Below, piece by piece: positions 62,036-64,000 of a stretch of DNA of 64,000 nt. Numbering within the stretch: position 1 is the stretch's first letter; each line of letters begins with the position of its first letter. Source of the DNA: Butyrivibrio proteoclasticus B316. GTDB taxonomy: Bacteria > Bacillota > Clostridia > Lachnospirales > Lachnospiraceae. A model generated the notes under the pieces. It was not told the DNA's origin, did no database searches, and saw only the letters and a list, made by a program, of their open reading frames with translations. The stretch lies in assembly GCF_000145035.1 (NCBI RefSeq), contig NC_014387.1:1471001-1535000 (forward strand). Reading direction: 5' to 3'. The translations under genes and the position numbers were made by a program.

Positions 62036-63556
62036 TTGGCTATCGCTATGGGAAATGATAAAAAGTTTAATAAGACCCATTCCATACGTTTTGAAATGAG
62101 TATCGCGTTTATCGCGACAATGATTGGAACTTTTACGTTCTGCCTTGTTATAAATCTTTTGTTTATGGAGAACTTTTATGTTCAAAACAAAAGAGAAGCA
62201 ATCATTGAGGCGTATAGAAGCATTGATCGGGCCACTTCAACAGGTGATATAACTTCTGAAGAATTTGATCAGGAAATCAGACATATCTGTGAACGATATG
62301 ATATTGAGATGCTGGTTCTTGACGGTGATTCCAAGACAGTTAAATCTTCAACCAGCAATGCTGAACTTCTTGCCCAAATTCTTTGGGAAAACATGATAAG
62401 CCCGGCTGGTGGAGAATACGAAATTGAGAATAGGGTTGTTCTCGATGTAGGAGAGAACTATACTCTTCAAAGAGATGAAGACAGGTACGGAAGAAAGTAT
62501 CTGGAAATGTGGGGCGTTGTAGGAAACGGAAACCTTGTTCTGGTACGTTCCGCCATGGAGAGTATTCATGACAGTGTAGCAATTTCCAACACTTTCATGA
62601 TCTATGTTGCTATAGTTGCTATTGTGGCAGGTTCTATTGTCATTTTATATATTTCCAAGAAGATCACTGATCCTATCAAGAGACTATATTTCATATCAGA
62701 CGATATGAAGAAACTTAATTTTGAAGCAAAATATGAGTCTACAGGGGATTACCACAGTGAAATAGATGCACTTGGGTCGAATATGAATGAGCTGTCAGAA
62801 ACTCTTGAGAAGACAATCAAAGAACTCAAGAATGCGAATATAGCACTCAAACATGATATTGCCAAAAAAGAAGAAATTGATGAGATGCGTAAGGAATTCC
62901 TTTCAAATGTATCTCATGAGCTGAAGACTCCTATAGCTCTTATTCAAGGATATGCAGAGGGCCTTAAGGAAGGAATCAGTGATGATGAAGAGAGTAGGAA
63001 CTTTTACTGTGAAGTAATCATGGATGAAGCTAATAAGATGAATATCATGGTTAAAAAGCTCCTTACTCTCAATCAGCTTGAGTTTGGCAATGAAAGTGCA
63101 AACATGGACAGATTTGATATCGTCGAAATGATCACTAACTATATTAAATCTGCAGATCTTTTGGCAAGACAAAAAGATGTAACTATCAAGTTTGATGAAT
63201 ATGAGCCGATATTTGTATGGGGTGACGAATTCAAGATAGAAGAAGTACTTCAGAATTATTACAGTAACGCTCTAAATCATATTGATGGTGAGAAGATAAT
63301 AGAGATCAAACTTACCAGAAAAGACAGCCACGTCAGAGTCTCTGTCTTTAATACAGGTAAACCTATTCCGGATGATAGTATTGGACACATTTGGGAGAAG
63401 TTTTATAAGGTAGACAAGGCAAGAACCATAGAGTACGGCGGTAGTGGAGTAGGTTTATCCATAGTTAAGGCTATCATGGAAGGAATGCATCAGGAATATG
63501 GCGTCAAGAACTATGATAATGGAGTAGAATTCTATTTTGAATTGGAAACCAAGTAA
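62036..63556 (+). CDS. Membrane sensor histidine kinase
   Basis: The 506-residue kinase has helix 1 (about 25-48), an extracytoplasmic sensor (about 49-180), helix 2 (about 185-208), HAMP (about 209-262), a HisKA domain with the phosphorylated His in NVSHELKTPIALIQGYAEG (about residue 294), and a C-terminal ATPase with NYYSNALNHI, GKPIPDDSIGHIWEKFYKVD and GSGVGLSIVKAIM. It should phosphorylate the regulator just upstream. I chose TTG 62036, because GGGGAA (62025-62030) is five bases before it; ATG 62048 in frame is a possible alternative but lacks a site at the right distance. Confidence 0.92.
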   Translation: MAIAMGNDKKFNKTHSIRFEMSIAFIATMIGTFTFCLVINLLFMENFYVQNKREAIIEAYRSIDRATSTGDITSEEFDQEIRHICERYDIEMLVLDGDSKTVKSSTSNAELLAQILWENMISPAGGEYEIENRVVLDVGENYTLQRDEDRYGRKYLEMWGVVGNGNLVLVRSAMESIHDSVAISNTFMIYVAIVAIVAGSIVILYISKKITDPIKRLYFISDDMKKLNFEAKYESTGDYHSEIDALGSNMNELSETLEKTIKELKNANIALKHDIAKKEEIDEMRKEFLSNVSHELKTPIALIQGYAEGLKEGISDDEESRNFYCEVIMDEANKMNIMVKKLLTLNQLEFGNESANMDRFDIVEMITNYIKSADLLARQKDVTIKFDEYEPIFVWGDEFKIEEVLQNYYSNALNHIDGEKIIEIKLTRKDSHVRVSVFNTGKPIPDDSIGHIWEKFYKVDKARTIEYGGSGVGLSIVKAIMEGMHQEYGVKNYDNGVEFYFELETK

Positions 63557-63579
63557 TCAATCCTAAGAGAGGATGGCTT

Positions 63580-64000
63580 ATGAGGACAAAAAAGTATTTT
63601 GGTATACTGACGGCTATATGTTTTTCTTTATGCTTGGCAGGATGCGGAGAGGCGTTTCCGGAGCTTACTGATGATGAATATAATCAGACTGTGGAGTTTG
63701 CAGTAGGTCTTTTGATGAAATATTCAAATAATGGACAGGCCAAGCTTACGTATGTCGATGCTAAGGAAGTAACTAAGCAAAGGGAAAAAGAAGCAGCACT
63801 GGCAGAGAAAGAAAAGGACAAAGAAACTAGTAAGCCTGCTCCACAGCCGGTTCAGGAACCGGTAAAAGTGCCAGAACCAATCCAAACTGAAATAGAAGAA
63901 CCTTCAATGTCAAGTACAGAAGATTTATCATTGGATGATCAGGGGAGCACCCAGATTATAGATAGTGCTATCGATGCTTCAAGTGAGGAAGTGGTAAAAG
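63580..64000 (+). CDS. Lipoprotein with Glu/Pro/Lys-rich region (cut by the window end)
   Basis: The reading frame starts at ATG 63580 after GAGAGGATGG (63568-63577) and stays open to the window end (140 codons visible). A lipoprotein signal is clear: MRTKKYF, hydrophobic core, and LAGCGEAF with Cys near residue 22. Residues about 60-125 are rich in Glu, Lys, Pro and Gln (EKEKDKETSKPAPQPVQEPV), a flexible spacer. It lies 23 bases after the kinase gene and may be the surface part of its signalling system. No domain is recognised in the visible part. Confidence 0.8.
   Translation, partial: MRTKKYFGILTAICFSLCLAGCGEAFPELTDDEYNQTVEFAVGLLMKYSNNGQAKLTYVDAKEVTKQREKEAALAEKEKDKETSKPAPQPVQEPVKVPEPIQTEIEEPSMSSTEDLSLDDQGSTQIIDSAIDASSEEVVK

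Overview
The window looks like a stretch of chromosome from a low-GC anaerobic member of the Lachnospiraceae, most likely Butyrivibrio or Pseudobutyrivibrio. That assignment is an inference from the gene content: a secreted pectin-degrading enzyme with choline-binding-type wall repeats, a Rex regulator, a sodium-pumping decarboxylase cluster, and a carboxynorspermidine-type polyamine cluster. Most genes lie on the + strand. Only hslO and a membrane J-domain gene are on the - strand. I see no tRNA, rRNA, CRISPR or prophage.

Region 1 (1-6926): the 3' end of groEL with its terminator, then a two-gene unit of an MMPL/RND-type exporter and a very large membrane-anchored surface protein with GLUG-like repeats.

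Region 2 (6927-15500): a polyamine operon. It has a PLP arginine-type decarboxylase (speA), a spermidine-synthase homologue (speE), a saccharopine-dehydrogenase-like carboxy(nor)spermidine dehydrogenase, its decarboxylase (nspC), agmatine deiminase (aguA) and N-carbamoylputrescine amidase (aguB). An unknown membrane protein follows. Together these could turn arginine into putrescine and then spermidine using aspartate semialdehyde. There is no speD to feed SpeE. The speA leader can form two overlapping hairpins, the second followed by nine T, which suggests attenuation.

Region 3 (15501-26643): hslO (Hsp33), then a 2676-residue secreted protein joining a rhamnogalacturonan-acetylesterase-like SGNH domain to a PL11 rhamnogalacturonan lyase with several accessory domains and wall-binding repeats, then a chemotaxis receptor.

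Region 4 (26644-35084): rex with a consensus promoter and a Rex-like operator at the transcription start, a coiled-coil protein of unknown function, nnr, alr, a membrane J-domain protein with acidic 12-residue repeats, a divergent channel-like TrkA-N/RyR-domain protein, and a CNNM/CorC-type protein.

Region 5 (35085-50914): housekeeping genes, namely a yebC-family regulator, a polytopic membrane protein, an M16C metalloprotease, a DUF4349 lipoprotein, era with an unusual insertion, a short recO, a lipoprotein, glyS, alaS, rpsU (58 residues), a metallophosphoesterase, and scpA-scpB.

Region 6 (50915-56542): a biotin-dependent sodium-translocating decarboxylase cluster with two different carboxyltransferase subunits, a lipoprotein-type OadG, a carrier protein and OadB, closed by a strong terminator.

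Region 7 (56546-64000): a complete-looking group IIC intron just behind that terminator, then a glycogen debranching enzyme, a small membrane protein, an OmpR-type response regulator with its histidine kinase, and the start of a lipoprotein gene cut by the window end. Domain and family calls rest on motifs read by eye. No database search was possible.
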